From Podospora comata (Eukaryota; Ascomycota; Sordariomycetes; Sordariales; Podosporaceae), in NCBI GenBank assembly GCA_017354895.1, contig CP071493.1, positions 8,122,001 to 8,186,000 on the forward strand: 64,000 nt of DNA, in the 5' to 3' direction. How positions within the stretch are numbered: the stretch's first letter is position 1; the number at the start of each line of letters is the position of its first letter. The notes under the pieces are model-generated. The model was not told the DNA's origin, did no database searches, and worked only from the letters and a program-made list of their open reading frames with translations. The position numbers were made by a program, and so were the translations under genes. Of this stretch, positions 1 to 11,124 are shown one piece after another.

Positions 1-3000
1 GAGTCTGTGTGCAATCCAGTTCTCACCGAGCGGTGAGATGACGGAGGCGCATTGTCAATGCTCTCGGGTGCCAACCTACAACTCATCACCGAGGGAGGCC
101 GGCCATCTTAACTATTTGATCGATGACGCCGGGAGACCACCAACAACAGACAAGTCGGGCAGGAGCCGGACGCCGTGTGCGCCACCAAATCGGCTTTCTT
201 CTTTCAACGGGAACCGGGGTCGTCACCATCCTAGCGTAGCGCATCCTTCAACGGCCGGCGGACCGAAACTCCACATGCACGCAAGATCGTGCCCACACCG
301 TTGAGATGTTTACATGCCCCTGATTGGCCAGCAAACCAAACGACCTCTTGGTCCAAGTCTGGTTCCGAGCGGCCGTCAACCAATGATGCTTCTCCAAAAA
401 GGCCCACTGCAGGAGCGTGCCCCGAAACCCCGTCCACATCGACGACAAGAACGTCGACAAAAGTTTCTTACCATCAGAGGTGATCACTTTCTTCTGCCGA
501 CTGCAGACCAGCGACAAATATTCACTCCTCTAGTGGACATAGAAAGAAGAGGCATGTACAACCTAAAAGGCCGTGTCGCGGTCGGAACCACAGTCGAAGC
601 ATGTACTTGCAGGGGAACTCGATTAGGGATACGTTCGACTTGCAGGTGGTACCTACTCTGTTCTGGGGAAGCTCCCTTTCTTCCGTGGCTCCCACGTGGC
701 GTGCGCGAGCCACAGGAGTTAGTCCGCTGTATGCCAGCCTTCCAGACTGTTTCAATCCAAGTTCTCAACGACAACTTACTGCACAAACAAAAAAGCCCGC
801 TTCCGTCGGCTCAGCCATCAAACACAACTGTTCCTCCAGCAAGACGTGAATTAACACTCCCAATATGGAATTTCAAAGCGAGCCTCAACCACGCGGATGG
901 CGCTTAGTCTTCGCCAGGCTTTGGGAATTGGGCTTGAGTGAGAGTGTCTGACAAGTACTCTTCCTTGCTCTCCTGCTCCGTCTCGCAGCAATCCTTCAGG
1001 CTCCTGGCTGCGAACACACAAGCCCACAAACTATGGATGGGTAGTCAATGCGGTGTTCTCCTCGCTACACCCATCAACCCTGTTGGGGTGTCATCGGCAG
1101 CTGCCGATCAAAGTCTCCGCTGTACCCCGCTACCCAGCTCCCGCGGGGACGATACAACAATACAACGTCGACAGACAGAGCTGCCCAGGTCAGACAGCTG
1201 CCGGAGCCCCCCTGCCACATGGAAAGAATCCAACATCTTAGATTGTCTCGCCTCTCCTACGCTGTTTTGGGGACAGGCTGCAGTCGGTATCTACCCGTAA
1301 AGGTGCGTTCTGTTGATCGGTTCTGGGGTAACCATATATTACATGTTGGCACACCCCGCTGCACTTTACGGAACAGGGACCGTCTTTCCATCTGGCCACA
1401 ACACATGTGTGTGAACCCTGTCCTCCTGAAGCGACAATCTTTGAGTCGGAAGACCGGACCTCATTAATAGGTTCTACTCACCTTCCTTTCGTGGCCATCA
1501 ACCTGTTCTCCGCAGACCGAACCTATCCTGTGCCAAGACAGCGGCATTGTTTCCGGCAAGATCATGGGATCTGGATATCACTAGGTTACGTGTCGTCCGT
1601 GGTCGGCATCAGTCTTCATCTGAAGAGTGGTTGAAGCGCTTCCGAGATCTAGCTGACCACCACCTAGCTTCATGGGCTTCAGTCTTGCAGATCAACAAAG
1701 GTAAAATAAAGGGGCCGGCTTTCCAGAAAAGCTTCCAGTTCCCGGGGCCGTCTAATCCCCAGCGGACAAGACGGCCTCAGGACGGCAGCGGCGATCAGTC
1801 AGCGGCACGCTGTCCCGCACTTTTGCGTACCTGAGCTGCAGGTGTCAAGCAGGTACGTAGGCGATGAACCTGGTCGACAGGCGGTTCCTCGGTGCGACCA
1901 TATCTTTGACGCCGGGAACGGCTGCCATCGTGGCTATCTATCTCCAACGCCGGAGGAGTTTGTTATGACCAGGTGGTAGAATGCCATACATCCTCTACCA
2001 ACAAACTGCTAATTTCGTTGCATGGTGTTCGCGGATTCTAACCCGCGGTGATCACGTCGGGAAAATGGATGAGACATGCATGCAGCTTCACACCACGTGC
2101 GGTGTGCCGATGAACGAGTGGCTGGATATGGTGACAGCTACCACTTCCCCCAGCCACTGTTACGACGAACACACCTCGAGGTCTGGCGGCGGAAGGCGCT
2201 TGACAGAGCCGAACGTGGGTTAGTTAGGCGCCGCGTTCTCTACAGCAGACGCTCCATCGTCTTTATCGTCGGAAGAGCAGAGCGGTCTGATATTGGATTT
2301 AATCTACGGCGTAATTTGCAAGGTCGCCGCGGCGACATCAACAGACCTTGATCACTGTATGCAGAGTCGCCATTTCAGAGGCTAGACCGTGGTTCTTGGT
2401 GACCGATGTCTCGCATTGTGTTCCACGGTCAGGGACCACGCTTCGACAATGTCAATAGCCCGTCGAGAAAAGCTCCGAAGAGAAGCATTAGTACTAGTTT
2501 GACATGCACTAGAACACCGGCAGATCTCAAGCGTGACAGCGGGGGGTTATCGCAATCAAGAGATGCCCTGACAATACCCCTGGAGATGACAGTCATGGCA
2601 CCGTGATCAATACCTACGGTTCTCCCGTACGGCTTGAGGGGGCTTTGCCGGAAGCTGGTCTCAGTTGTAACTGAACCAGATTGTACGCAGGGGACCGGAA
2701 GTACCTATCTTCGATGGTTCAGCAGAGGTTAAGAGCCAAACTAATCCAGACCCAACGGTCAAACAAGGTGAAGATCAAGGTCAAGGCGAACAGGGTGTCG
2801 AAAACGGTAATACTTTGCTCCGGGGGTGAAGTCCCGTTACCTCGTGCTGTAGTGGTAGTCAGCGAGACGCCACAGCTCGATACGGAAGGGTGCTCCGCCT
2901 AAAGTCCCATCCTACCGGCTTCGTACGGCACTTGTACGATCTTCAAAGCTTAAGCCCAGGAGGGGTTTTGCGGGGAAAGAGAGTTGGGTGGTATTCCGAG

Positions 3001-4347
3001 AGCGTTCCTTTAAAGCACCATCCTGGGGATCGCAGTACCCTGGACGGCTAGAGAACATGTGTTGGCGACTACTGTGGTTCCGAGGCTGTGATCATCAACC
3101 CAGTCCAGAGAGCTCGAGGGATTGTCGCTGGCAAGAGTGAGGGGAAGCAGCACATGATCTTGATGATGGCCCACCTCATCCTGGGGTTCTGTCTACAAGA
3201 CACATCACGAGATATTCTCCGAGCAGATCTGTCGTCCCATTTGGGTCAGAAGCAGCACAGCACCCTGGCGATTACATATACACGCAGAGGCATGTCCTGA
3301 TCACCTAGACATTGCCGCTGCCTGGGAGGAATTGATAAGGTATCCACCTAGATGCATGTTTCGGATGTCGTGGGAGAGGGCTTGCTCCGTTCTCCATCAA
3401 GTAAAGTTCCATGGCAGCTTGGTTTGCAAAGCAACGCAAGGACAACTACTGCCTCTTAGCACTGCAACAAGACGTCGAGCACAATGCCCGCCATGCCTCT
3501 TGTATCGACGGTCGGAGGGCCGGTGAAGCAACGTTGGAACTGCACAACGAAAAGTCCAAGAGAGCGGCAGAAGTTGACTGGACTGACACAGTCTGTGTTT
3601 CGAGTTCGCCTGTGCTCTGCAGATATCTGCCGTCTGCCGGTGCCCACGAAACAATGAGAAGACGACAGCCAGCAGTTCAAGAGCGGGAAGCAAGGGTCAC
3701 CCCGCAATGATTCGAATGGGTGGGAATAACGTAATCCACAAAACAGCAAGTTGATCAAACATCCACCGTTCATCTCTCTCTCTCGAAGGGGACCACCGTT
3801 CATACCTAACCCAAACCCATCGTCTGAACTTTTGCTACGTATTCTGCTGGTAGCTCCGCATGAATGAACATCAGCCAGAATAGTTCCGTCGTTTCAAAGA
3901 GCCACAATTCTTGGCTGGCATTCGCCACGTAGCTTTTCGACTTCCGACCACCTACCATCTAGGTACTCGACGCATTATAGACTCATTTTGAATTGAACCC
4001 TTTGGATGGCATATCGATAGGTAAGGTGGATCTGACATCCTTCTTTCCAGAAGATTACCATTTTGGACATTTTGTTGTTAGATCACGTTGCATCTAGGTA
4101 GATACTTTATCATCGACAATCATCATCGTTGTCGTTGTTGCATTTTGGGAGTTGACCGCATCGCCCTCCTGCCCGCTATGACATCCCCAAGCCGTCTTTG
4201 CAGATTTCCAACAGCATGCAGATACACGGTCTCATTATTTTCATTCCCTCGGTGCCTCGGTGCCTCGGTATAGGTTCATTGCTGCTTGCCGTCCCGCCCC
4301 TGACCTTGTCTTTGCATGCTTCCCTCACCTGAGGTCTCAGTTCTGGT

Positions 4348-4375
4348 CCCCCCCCCCCTTTTTTTGTTTTTTTTT
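4348..4375. repeat. poly-C/poly-T homopolymer tract
   Basis: A run of about eleven C is followed by seven T, a single G and nine T. It is a low-complexity slippage tract in noncoding DNA. Confidence 0.9.
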
Positions 4376-7135
4376 GTGGCTTCATCGTTGGAAAACAGCG
4401 GAAGTTATCTCGTTCAGTTGGTTGGTAATAATCCTCCCAGGCTCGTGAAATGGTCGGTTGTGATATCCGGTTTGGGACAGACGGCTGGTAAATATCATGA
4501 GGCTCTCCTTTTTTTATCTCTGGTGTGGCTGGTGGGTGGGTGAGGGAGAGTTGTGGGAGAGAAGCGGCTCAAAAGCAGACAGAGGGACGCGGCAACTCAA
4601 CGGCAGACTTCCCCCAGACCAGATCCGCGTTTTGGAATGGGAGATGCCGATCCAATCGCTGGTCGGTATTGCTCTGCTGCTGCGCATATCTATCCCGTGA
4701 TCTTGGGAAGGCAAAGCAGTTTGTTCTGCGGCAGGGACTGGGGCTCGAGGGGAAGAGAGGGGGGGGTGCAAGAGCGGACATTCGGTTCAATGCTTTCTTT
4801 CTTTGCTCTCTTGCCACCGCTGGGTTGGTTGGTTACCTCTACGGCGAAGTCCGTTCACACAGTTCGAGAAGGCAGCTTCAGAATGAACTGACCCGTCCTT
4901 GCCAAACAATAACGGTATTGTTTATTACCCCTTTTTCTGTCGTTAGGTTACCATCTGATGTTCATCTCAACCTGAGGAGACGATCAAGGATCTGGGTCAC
5001 TGCCGTTGGGACGGGCACTGTTGCTCATCGGAGTCGGCCGGTGAGGTTGAGGGAGGGTATGATGATCTTCCTTCTCGCCTTTGCAGTGTGCCCAAGCCCG
5101 CGCAGCAATTACTCTTTCATGACGGCAGTGAAGTTGCGTCGGGGTCTTGATCTGGAAGACACTGTGACGGCGGGAAATGACTGCATACCAAGTGGTAGAT
5201 GGCACAGACGCCTTGATGGCATACACACATGCCCTTTTCCTTTGGTGACAGATGGGACTCCAGTAGAGCAGAGGAAGGCGAGGTCGGAACTAGGTCTATC
5301 CTTGCTTGCCACACAGCATAGAAAGCGGGAACTCATCCCGTTGCTGCAGAATCTGGTGTAAGGTGAAGGACGGATGTTGCTTGATGAGGATATCCGATTC
5401 ATGCGAGATCTTCTTCCCGTCGGGATGGAAGGTCTTCTCGAAAGAAGAGATCTAGAGCGGATCGGATATCGGATTGTGTGTTCGAGATGTTCCAGATGCA
5501 GTAGAAGGAATTGGGATGTGAGATGAGAGGGGGACAGGGACAGGGCTTTGATGTGGTGATCTGATGGGGGATGAGGCGATGGGTGGTAGTGGTCAAGAAG
5601 ATGAGTTGAAGAGATGGGATGGTGAGGTGGTTTGGGAAAGGATCTGGGGGTTTCTGGAAGGGATCAGCGTAGGTTCACACTCCTGTGTCTCTGTCTGTGT
5701 GCTGCTCTGGGCTCGTCTTCTTGGACAAGTCCTAAGTCAGCTGACCTCACTGTCATCTCTCACACTGGCCGCAGTTTGAGGTTGCGGGAGGAGTTTGTTT
5801 CTGGTGTTTTAGCCTCGGTCAACTCTCAGACGCCGGCTCAAGTTGAGCTTTTGGTGAGGCTTTTATTGTTGTGGCGTCTTTCTTATCGGCTATCAAGATG
5901 TCACTTCAGCCTCGTTGTCGTTGTTGTCACAAAAAGAATCAGCCTCACCGCTATGGTGAGCCGTCAAGTTTGAGATAAAGTAGAGGTTATGAGAAAGCAA
6001 AATTTGGCTAAACGGCGCCCGGTGTGTTGTGGCTAGAAAGAAGACACTGCGGCTGTGTATGGTGTTGATTGAGAGTGGTCAGCTTCATGACGGGACTCGA
6101 GGACCTCGGGAAGAAACAAGGCAAAAGAAGGCGGCAGGGGGCTAGGAAAGGAGAAGGCAGAGAGATATAAAGAATACAGTCTGTCACCTTGCTTTTATGT
6201 TCCAATTTCTTATGGCTACAGAGGGTGATGATGACCGTTGTTTTCGACTCAAGGAAGGAAGAAGGGATCAGAAAGGGGTGAAGGGATCGGCATCAACAGA
6301 TGGCAATAGCAACATAACGACCTCGAAGCCAATATCCAAGACAAAAGACGAGAAACCTCAACTCTGGCCGCGACTCGTACCTAGGGGACGGCTTGAAAGA
6401 CTTCGGCAGCCAGCGGGGAGGATGGGTACTTGACCAAAAGGCTTCTCAATGACAAGTCAGTCCCCGAGAGACAGATTGAAAGACGCATAACGGATACGTC
6501 ACATAAGATAAACACATAAACGGAGGTCTTCCTGTTCAGAAACCAAACGAGATGAGTCGTTTACGACGAACAATTAGGAGACTCGGGCAAGGAACAGGCG
6601 ACAGGACCGTGGCTGCCCAGAAACATTGGTATCGCAAAGCCAGCATATAGCCAACGCAACCACGGTCCTCACATCCCGGTCATCGAGGGTTTTGGGCAAC
6701 AAGCAGTCACTACAGGAGCGAAGCGCAGGAGCTTGGGCTTTATGTATTAGGTCGACAGCCACAATCTTCAGCCAGCCCTAGTACCCTCATCCCAACACCC
6801 TTGCGGTCAACTGGTAAGGGGATTGGAGCCGCTCACGCCCACCGCCCCCCCGGCTCACCGTGAGCACCTGTTCGATCTGAAGTAAAAGCCTTGGGTTTTG
6901 GTAGCCGATCACTCCCCTGCTCATGAGGGAGCTGACCGGGGAGCTTTTGCGACTTTCTTCTTACTGTCAATCAATCTTATTTTGGTCTTAGTTCTTGCCA
7001 AAGGTTTATGCAACGAGCAAAAGAGTCGGGACTTCAATCACTCTCCCCTAGCAAATACATAACCCCAGGATTATCTTAGGGGATGCTAACACCTAACCAA
7101 CCAACGGGCCTAAACAGAGCCGCAAACACCTGCAA

Positions 7136-7173
7136 AACAACAATAACAACAACAACAACAACAGCAACAACAT
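7136..7173. repeat. imperfect CAA microsatellite
   Basis: CAA units are repeated with a few substitutions (TAA, CAG) in noncoding DNA just downstream of the 3' end of the minus-strand 5S rRNA gene. Confidence 0.85.
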
Positions 7174-7225
7174 CCAATCTCCAAATTACACCAACAAGCA
7201 TGAAAAAGAATCAAAACGAAACACC

Positions 7226-7230
7226 AAAAA
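7226..7230 (-). terminator. RNA polymerase III terminator of the 5S rRNA gene
   Basis: The minus strand reads TTTTT directly at the 3' end of the 5S gene. This is the standard signal for RNA polymerase III release. Confidence 0.7.
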
Positions 7231-7348
7231 CATACAACACCAGGGATTCCCCAGTGGTCACCCACCTGAGTACTGGTCTGGCGGTCAATTGCTTAACTAG
7301 GGGAGAGCGGACGGGATCCCGTGTATTCAACTGCCTATGGTCGTATGT
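7230..7348 (-). rRNA. 5S ribosomal RNA, divergent isotype
   Basis: The minus strand reads ACATACGACCATA at its 5' end, has the conserved CGGGATCCCGTCCGCTCTCC core and ends GGTGTTGTATGT; the total is 119 nt, a normal fungal 5S length. Helix I pairs over nine positions (ACATACGAC with GTTGTATGT). Helix II differs from the sequence I recall for the main Neurospora type (GGCAGTTG against CAATTGACC), yet still pairs with the expected bulged A, so the changes look compensatory. A TTTTT terminator follows. A single dispersed 5S copy away from the 45S repeat is usual in Neurospora and its relatives. The pairing argues for a functional minor isotype, but a young pseudogene cannot be excluded. Confidence 0.9.
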
Positions 7349-7903
7349 GCTTACGTTCAGCATATTGTGAGCTTAAGAAGCAACATGTTTCTCTGTTCCC
7401 AGCTTCGGTTGGTGAGAAGGGAGAGGAAGTCTCAGGGTCTCGACAAGATGGCGCTGATTCTTAGGGAGACCTGGGGAAACCCTTATTTATGTTAAGGTTA
7501 CTTCTACCAAGGAAACCGCTCCTTCTAATCCACCGCCGGGGATGAATCGCAGCATCCTTCGAACCATATCCACGCGCACCATCCATTTTTCGAGATTGCG
7601 CTCGTCAACAGCCTACTATACCAATCCTACTTTAAGCATTCTGGAAGGATATAATCAGCTGTGGTACGATTTCCAAGGTTATGGGTGTCACCGCCATCCC
7701 AGCTTCTTGGATCCCTGTGTCAAGCTCTCAACTTCCTAGAAACCGTTCGGAATACCACATCTTGACGCCTCCATTCTTGCCGTGATCTTAGTTGATGCAT
7801 TACACAATCAAACTGGCAATGCTTCAAACAGCTATTTGACAATCCAACGTCTACTTCCATCGTCGCTCTACATTGCAAACAACTCCTTCCTATCCAATCT
7901 CCA
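7349..7903. other. intergenic, 5S upstream flank and HIS2 3' flank
   Basis: This holds the upstream flank of the minus-strand 5S gene and the presumed 3' untranslated region of the minus-strand histidinol-phosphatase gene. A weak TATA-like AATATG lies about 15-20 nt upstream of the 5S start. I see no other feature. Confidence 0.6.
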
Positions 7904-8842
7904 TCATGGGAGCGATAAACTCGCCCTGAAGTCATCAATCGCCACGCTCTTCTCTCTCAGCCCGCTCTTCTTTCCGTCTACAGTCCCTGGTTGTGTCTCT
8001 CTTTCCAGTGTCCAAACCTCCCGTACTCCCAGGCTTTCGAGATAGTCCAACCCTCTCAAATAATTCGTCGCTACCTGCCCAATCCCGTGGCTATCGTCAG
8101 AGAACGTAAACCTGCCTCCCATCTTGATCCACTCCTCAGCAATCTCCCTCTTGGGGTACCCCTCGGCCATCCCTTTCCTCAACCCAGAAGTGTTCATCTC
8201 CAGCCACCCCCCGAACTCCTTCACCTTTTCCAGATTTCTGACTACCTTCCCCCAAACCTTTTGATTCGACTTCAACTCCCTCCCGGGATCCTCACTCATC
8301 AACCTAATCAAGTCGAAGTGCCCTACCACCTTGGGCTTCAGCGCGCTCAACATCTCCAACTGCTCATCAAAATACTTCTCATACAGCCCCTCCTCGGTGC
8401 CACCGCAAGCCTCAACAGCTGTCCGGTAAAGCGCCTTGTCATAGTCAATCGGAATCCCAGCCGTGTGGTGCAGACTCCCAATGAAGTAATCCACCCTCGC
8501 GTCCTTGGCCAGCTCCCCTATCAGCGACCCGTACTCCTCCCCTCTGATCCACTCCCCTTCGAACCCGATGAGGATGTGGATCTTGTCTGCGTACTTCTGC
8601 TGGAGGGCGACCGCGGTAGAGAGGTACTCCTCGTGCCGGGGGAAAAGGGAGTCGAGGGTGGCCTGCGGGGTGGGGAGGAGCTCCTCGGGGTAGAGGTCCG
8701 AGACGGAGGTGCGGGGCATGTGCTCGGTCAGGCCGAGGGTTTGGTACCCGAGGGAGATGGCGTGGAGGATGATGGACTCGAGCGAGTCGACGGCGTGGCC
8801 GGGGCAGAATTGGCCCGAGTGGGAATGCATTGTGAAGGCCAT
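7904..8842 (-). CDS. HIS2: histidinol-phosphatase, PHP family
   Basis: This 312-aa single-exon protein should remove phosphate from L-histidinol phosphate, the penultimate part of histidine biosynthesis, in the cytosol. The PHP metal-binding motifs appear in order: HSHSGQFC at residues 6-13, GLTEHMP near residue 38, GFEGEW, GSLHH, GHFDLIR and FSDDSHG towards the C terminus. These supply the histidines and aspartates of the metal site. The length is close to yeast His2 (335 aa). The ATG at 8840-8842 starts MAFTMHSHSGQ, the usual beginning of fungal members, so no upstream exon is needed. Neighbours are a 5S rRNA gene and a tRNA gene, which say nothing about its role. I see no sign of truncation. 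Confidence 0.93.
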   Translation of the reverse strand: MAFTMHSHSGQFCPGHAVDSLESIILHAISLGYQTLGLTEHMPRTSVSDLYPEELLPTPQATLDSLFPRHEEYLSTAVALQQKYADKIHILIGFEGEWIRGEEYGSLIGELAKDARVDYFIGSLHHTAGIPIDYDKALYRTAVEACGGTEEGLYEKYFDEQLEMLSALKPKVVGHFDLIRLMSEDPGRELKSNQKVWGKVVRNLEKVKEFGGWLEMNTSGLRKGMAEGYPKREIAEEWIKMGGRFTFSDDSHGIGQVATNYLRGLDYLESLGVREVWTLERETQPGTVDGKKSGLREKSVAIDDFRASLSLP

Positions 8843-9344
8843 TGTCTTGGTGGTTTGTAGATTGATGAAGCCGATTCCTCAGAACAATGTGGTGAAAAGA
8901 TGCTCAAACTTTGTTGTTTGAACAGAACGATACTTAAAAATTAGATTTACCTCGCCTCGGCCCGTTGGAGTTGGCGATGGCACAGAGTGAGAGTTCAACG
9001 ATAATGATGAGTCAAGAAAAGAAAAATGCCCCGCCCTGCCTTCAAGGAGTGATAGAGCAACAAGACAAGGCCAAGCAGGCCATTCAGGTCGTTGCAACAC
9101 ACCACGAGGCCATTCATACCCTCACTAAACTTAATTCATCTTTAGGCTCCGACTGATGCTGATGCGACTCCACAGTCCACTGGGAGCAGTTGTTGCGCTG
9201 CCATTGTCCAATGGGGAGCAAGGCTTTACATCTGAAAGGGTATTGGGGAAAAACGGGGTTGGGAAAGGTAAAATGTACGTATCTGAAGCCAACCCAGAGG
9301 CAAAAATATACTATGTAGTGTTTATTGAAAGTGGAAAAAGTAAT
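8843..9344. other. HIS2 promoter region and tRNA 3' flank
   Basis: About 500 bp upstream of HIS2, ending at the tRNA gene. I see no coding frame that I can support and no recognisable regulatory motif. Confidence 0.5.
9335..9339 (-). terminator. RNA polymerase III terminator of the tRNA gene
   Basis: The minus strand has TTTTT five bases after the discriminator base of the tRNA. Confidence 0.7.
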
Positions 9345-9429
9345 CGACCATCATGGGACTCGAACCCACAACCTTAGCCTTGAATCTCCTTGCTAGGAGG
9401 GCTACGCGCTACCATTGCGCTAGACGGCC
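9345..9429 (-). tRNA. tRNA-Arg(CCU) with a 13-nt intron
   Basis: The cloverleaf is complete on the minus strand. The acceptor stem GGCCGTC pairs with GATGGTC, with discriminator G. The D arm is GCGC-AATGGTA-GCGC and the anticodon stem is TAGCC/GGCTA. The T arm is GTGGG-TTCGAGT-CCCAT. The anticodon loop C-U-CCU-A is interrupted after position 37 by a 13-nt intron (9381-9393), the canonical site for tRNA splicing endonuclease. The anticodon CCU (9395-9397) reads AGG arginine codons. Without the intron the tRNA is 72 nt. The B box GGTTCGAGTCC is perfect, and a T5 terminator follows. Confidence 0.93.
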
Positions 9430-9920
9430 ATCTTATTTGTTGAAAACAGAGGTGGAATAATGTCATTATTACGAGAGCACTGAAAGCTTCTGTGTATAGC
9501 CTAGGGGGGCAGGCAATACGAGAACAAAACACACTGCAGATGAGAAACTCAACAACGCATACCAAAATAGAACTACTAAGTGTTTCACTTTACTGCAACA
9601 ACGATCTGGAAGGGAGCCATTCTTATTGACCGTGATTTTGCCACTGGAGAGTTTACGAGAGGTCGTACACGATGTCATCTTCTTTTCCTGCCTTACAACA
9701 ACAAAGCTCTCACAGTGCTCGGGCAGGGAAGTACATTCCACCAGTTCCAGCAAAGGAACTGACCAAAAGAAATGAGACTCAAGATGGCCTGTACATGTTG
9801 TGATTCGATTTTCACATTTTCCTTCCTGAAAATCTTGGTGTTCGTACAATCCGCTGTCATGCGTCATACTTAGAGTGCCCCAGATTGCCAGGCATCGTGT
9901 ATGTATCTGAAAGTTCTTTC
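9430..9920. other. intergenic, no feature seen
   Basis: This is the 5' flank of the minus-strand tRNA gene and the presumed 3' untranslated region of the phosphopantetheinyl transferase gene. The open frames are short and without family resemblance. Confidence 0.5.
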
Positions 9921-10691
9921 TCACCGGGCCTTCTTCTTTCCCTCGACTTTTGCATTCCCATTCCCATTCCCATTGAAAGCATCGGGCTTGAATCCCAAAC
10001 AAACCGCCGTCGCATAATCCCCATCATGACTGATACTCAACAGCGCCACCTGCCCCTTCACCCCCACCTCCTCATCTCCTAATATTACCGCCACTGGCGG
10101 TCCCGTTACCCTCCCAAATTCCGCCCTCGGCCCCAAACCATCTACGTTCTCCAGGATATAATCCCCCTTATCCCTCCGTTGCACCCGCCCCCCCGCCCCC
10201 TCCCCTTCTTCCTCAGCCGTCTCCTCCACCCTCCTCCCCAAATTCTCCTCACCCTCAACCATGATCTCCACCCCCCCAAACGTGACCTTCCCTGCTGACG
10301 TCCCCGCCCGAAAAGCATGAGCCTTGATCACTGCCTCCTTCGCCGCCCACCGCCCAGCCAACCACTCCGCCAGTTTCCAAATCTCCCCCCTTCTTTCCGA
10401 TCGCTGTCTCCCAAGCAGATTCTTGTGCTTTACCGGACCGACCCCGTCCCGAAACGACATGACCTTCACCGCGTTGAGGTAGACAGGCAGCTCCTCCAAC
10501 CATTCCCTCTCGTTTTGCGTCAGCAGCTTCTTTGTGAACCTGTCCACATTGTTGATCACGTTGAAGGGCCGGGCGAGGGTGGGGATGATGGGCGTGCCCT
10601 GATTTGTGGTGATGAGGGAGTAAACTCGGGGGATCATGCAGACATCTGTCCCCAGGGTGAGACCCAACGGGAAGGGTATGACACCCTTCAT
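9921..10691 (-). CDS. PPT2: holo-[acyl-carrier-protein] synthase, AcpS type
   Basis: This 256-aa protein should transfer 4'-phosphopantetheine from coenzyme A to a serine of acyl carrier protein. Family members of this size in fungi act on the mitochondrial carrier protein. Two magnesium-binding signatures are visible: GTDVCMIPRV with Asp16, and WAAKEAVIKA with Glu119 at residues 115-124. A third conserved strand, LLSISHDGDYA, lies near residue 225. A basic Gly/Asn-rich tail ends the protein and is partly encoded by a CATTCC hexamer repeat. I chose the ATG at 10691 because MKGVIPFPL leads straight into the domain. The frame stays open upstream with an acceptor-like TTGACAG before it, so a 5' intron or an N-terminal targeting extension is possible. 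Confidence 0.85.
   Translation of the reverse strand: MKGVIPFPLGLTLGTDVCMIPRVYSLITTNQGTPIIPTLARPFNVINNVDRFTKKLLTQNEREWLEELPVYLNAVKVMSFRDGVGPVKHKNLLGRQRSERRGEIWKLAEWLAGRWAAKEAVIKAHAFRAGTSAGKVTFGGVEIMVEGEENLGRRVEETAEEEGEGAGGRVQRRDKGDYILENVDGLGPRAEFGRVTGPPVAVILGDEEVGVKGQVALLSISHDGDYATAVCLGFKPDAFNGNGNGNAKVEGKKKAR
9945..9975. repeat. CATTCC hexamer tandem repeat inside a gene
   Basis: About four to five copies of a six-base unit encode the alternating Asn-Gly stretch near the C terminus of the phosphopantetheinyl transferase. The tract is likely variable between strains. Confidence 0.8.
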
Positions 10692-11124
10692 CTTGGAATA
10701 TCTCAGGCTGCTGTCAACAAAAGAAAATTTGTCAAGGTCGTGGGATCGTGATGAAGAGAACTGAGTTCGGAGCTTGAGCACACACCCCTGTCGGTTGCAA
10801 CCCTGCCAAGCGAGAACTTTCTGATCGCGATAGGCTACAACTCTTATCGATAAGCATGTCGCATACGTCATACCTGAACCAAACCAAAACACCATGCAAA
10901 CATCGTGACTTTGGAAACAGAACAGAAAAGAACACAAGGTGTTACATGTTGTGGTTGTAGAAAAGAGACCTCGTAAGACCCAACAGTACAGCAATTTTGT
11001 GCCCACCCCCACCCCCGCCTCCTTAACCATTCCATATTACTAAAATACCGTTCCTCCTTTATGGACGACTCCATATCCACTTCCAGCTCTCACTCAATCT
11101 GTACCTCACCCTCTTCGAAAACCC
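10692..11124. other. intergenic between PPT2-type and DUF1774 genes
   Basis: This is the 5' flank of the phosphopantetheinyl transferase gene. It contains a candidate 5' UTR intron on the minus strand, with donor GTATGA near 10875 and acceptor TTGACAG near 10718. It also holds the 3' flank of the DUF1774 gene. No separate gene is seen. Confidence 0.45.

Larger units (their letters stand above)
1..7229. other. gene-poor region, nothing identified
   Basis: No reading frame here resembles a known protein family, and I could not join short frames into a gene by splice signals. The longest open frames (for example 314-907 and 4525-5361, plus strand) have arginine-, serine- and tryptophan-rich compositions expected of chance frames in moderately GC-rich DNA. 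Local features are a homopolymer tract (4348-4375), a short tandem of the octamer ggtgcctc near 4250-4268 and a CAA tract near 7136-7173. The base composition is not strikingly AT-rich, so this does not look like strongly RIP-mutated repeat DNA. It may hold noncoding transcripts or worn transposon remains; I cannot tell which. Confidence 0.5.

Noticed and set aside
1-4000. Idea that the left end is RIP-mutated transposon
   Set aside because: By eye the base composition is balanced and lacks the AT/TpA excess expected of strong RIP; no transposase or reverse transcriptase fragment was recognised. Not tested by calculation.
4525-5361. 278-codon open frame in the gene-poor region
   Set aside because: Chance-like composition (many Arg, Ser, Cys and Trp), no domain, no splice partners.
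7991-8860. 289-codon plus-strand frame
   Set aside because: Antisense to the histidinol-phosphatase gene, with Pro/Leu-rich shadow composition.
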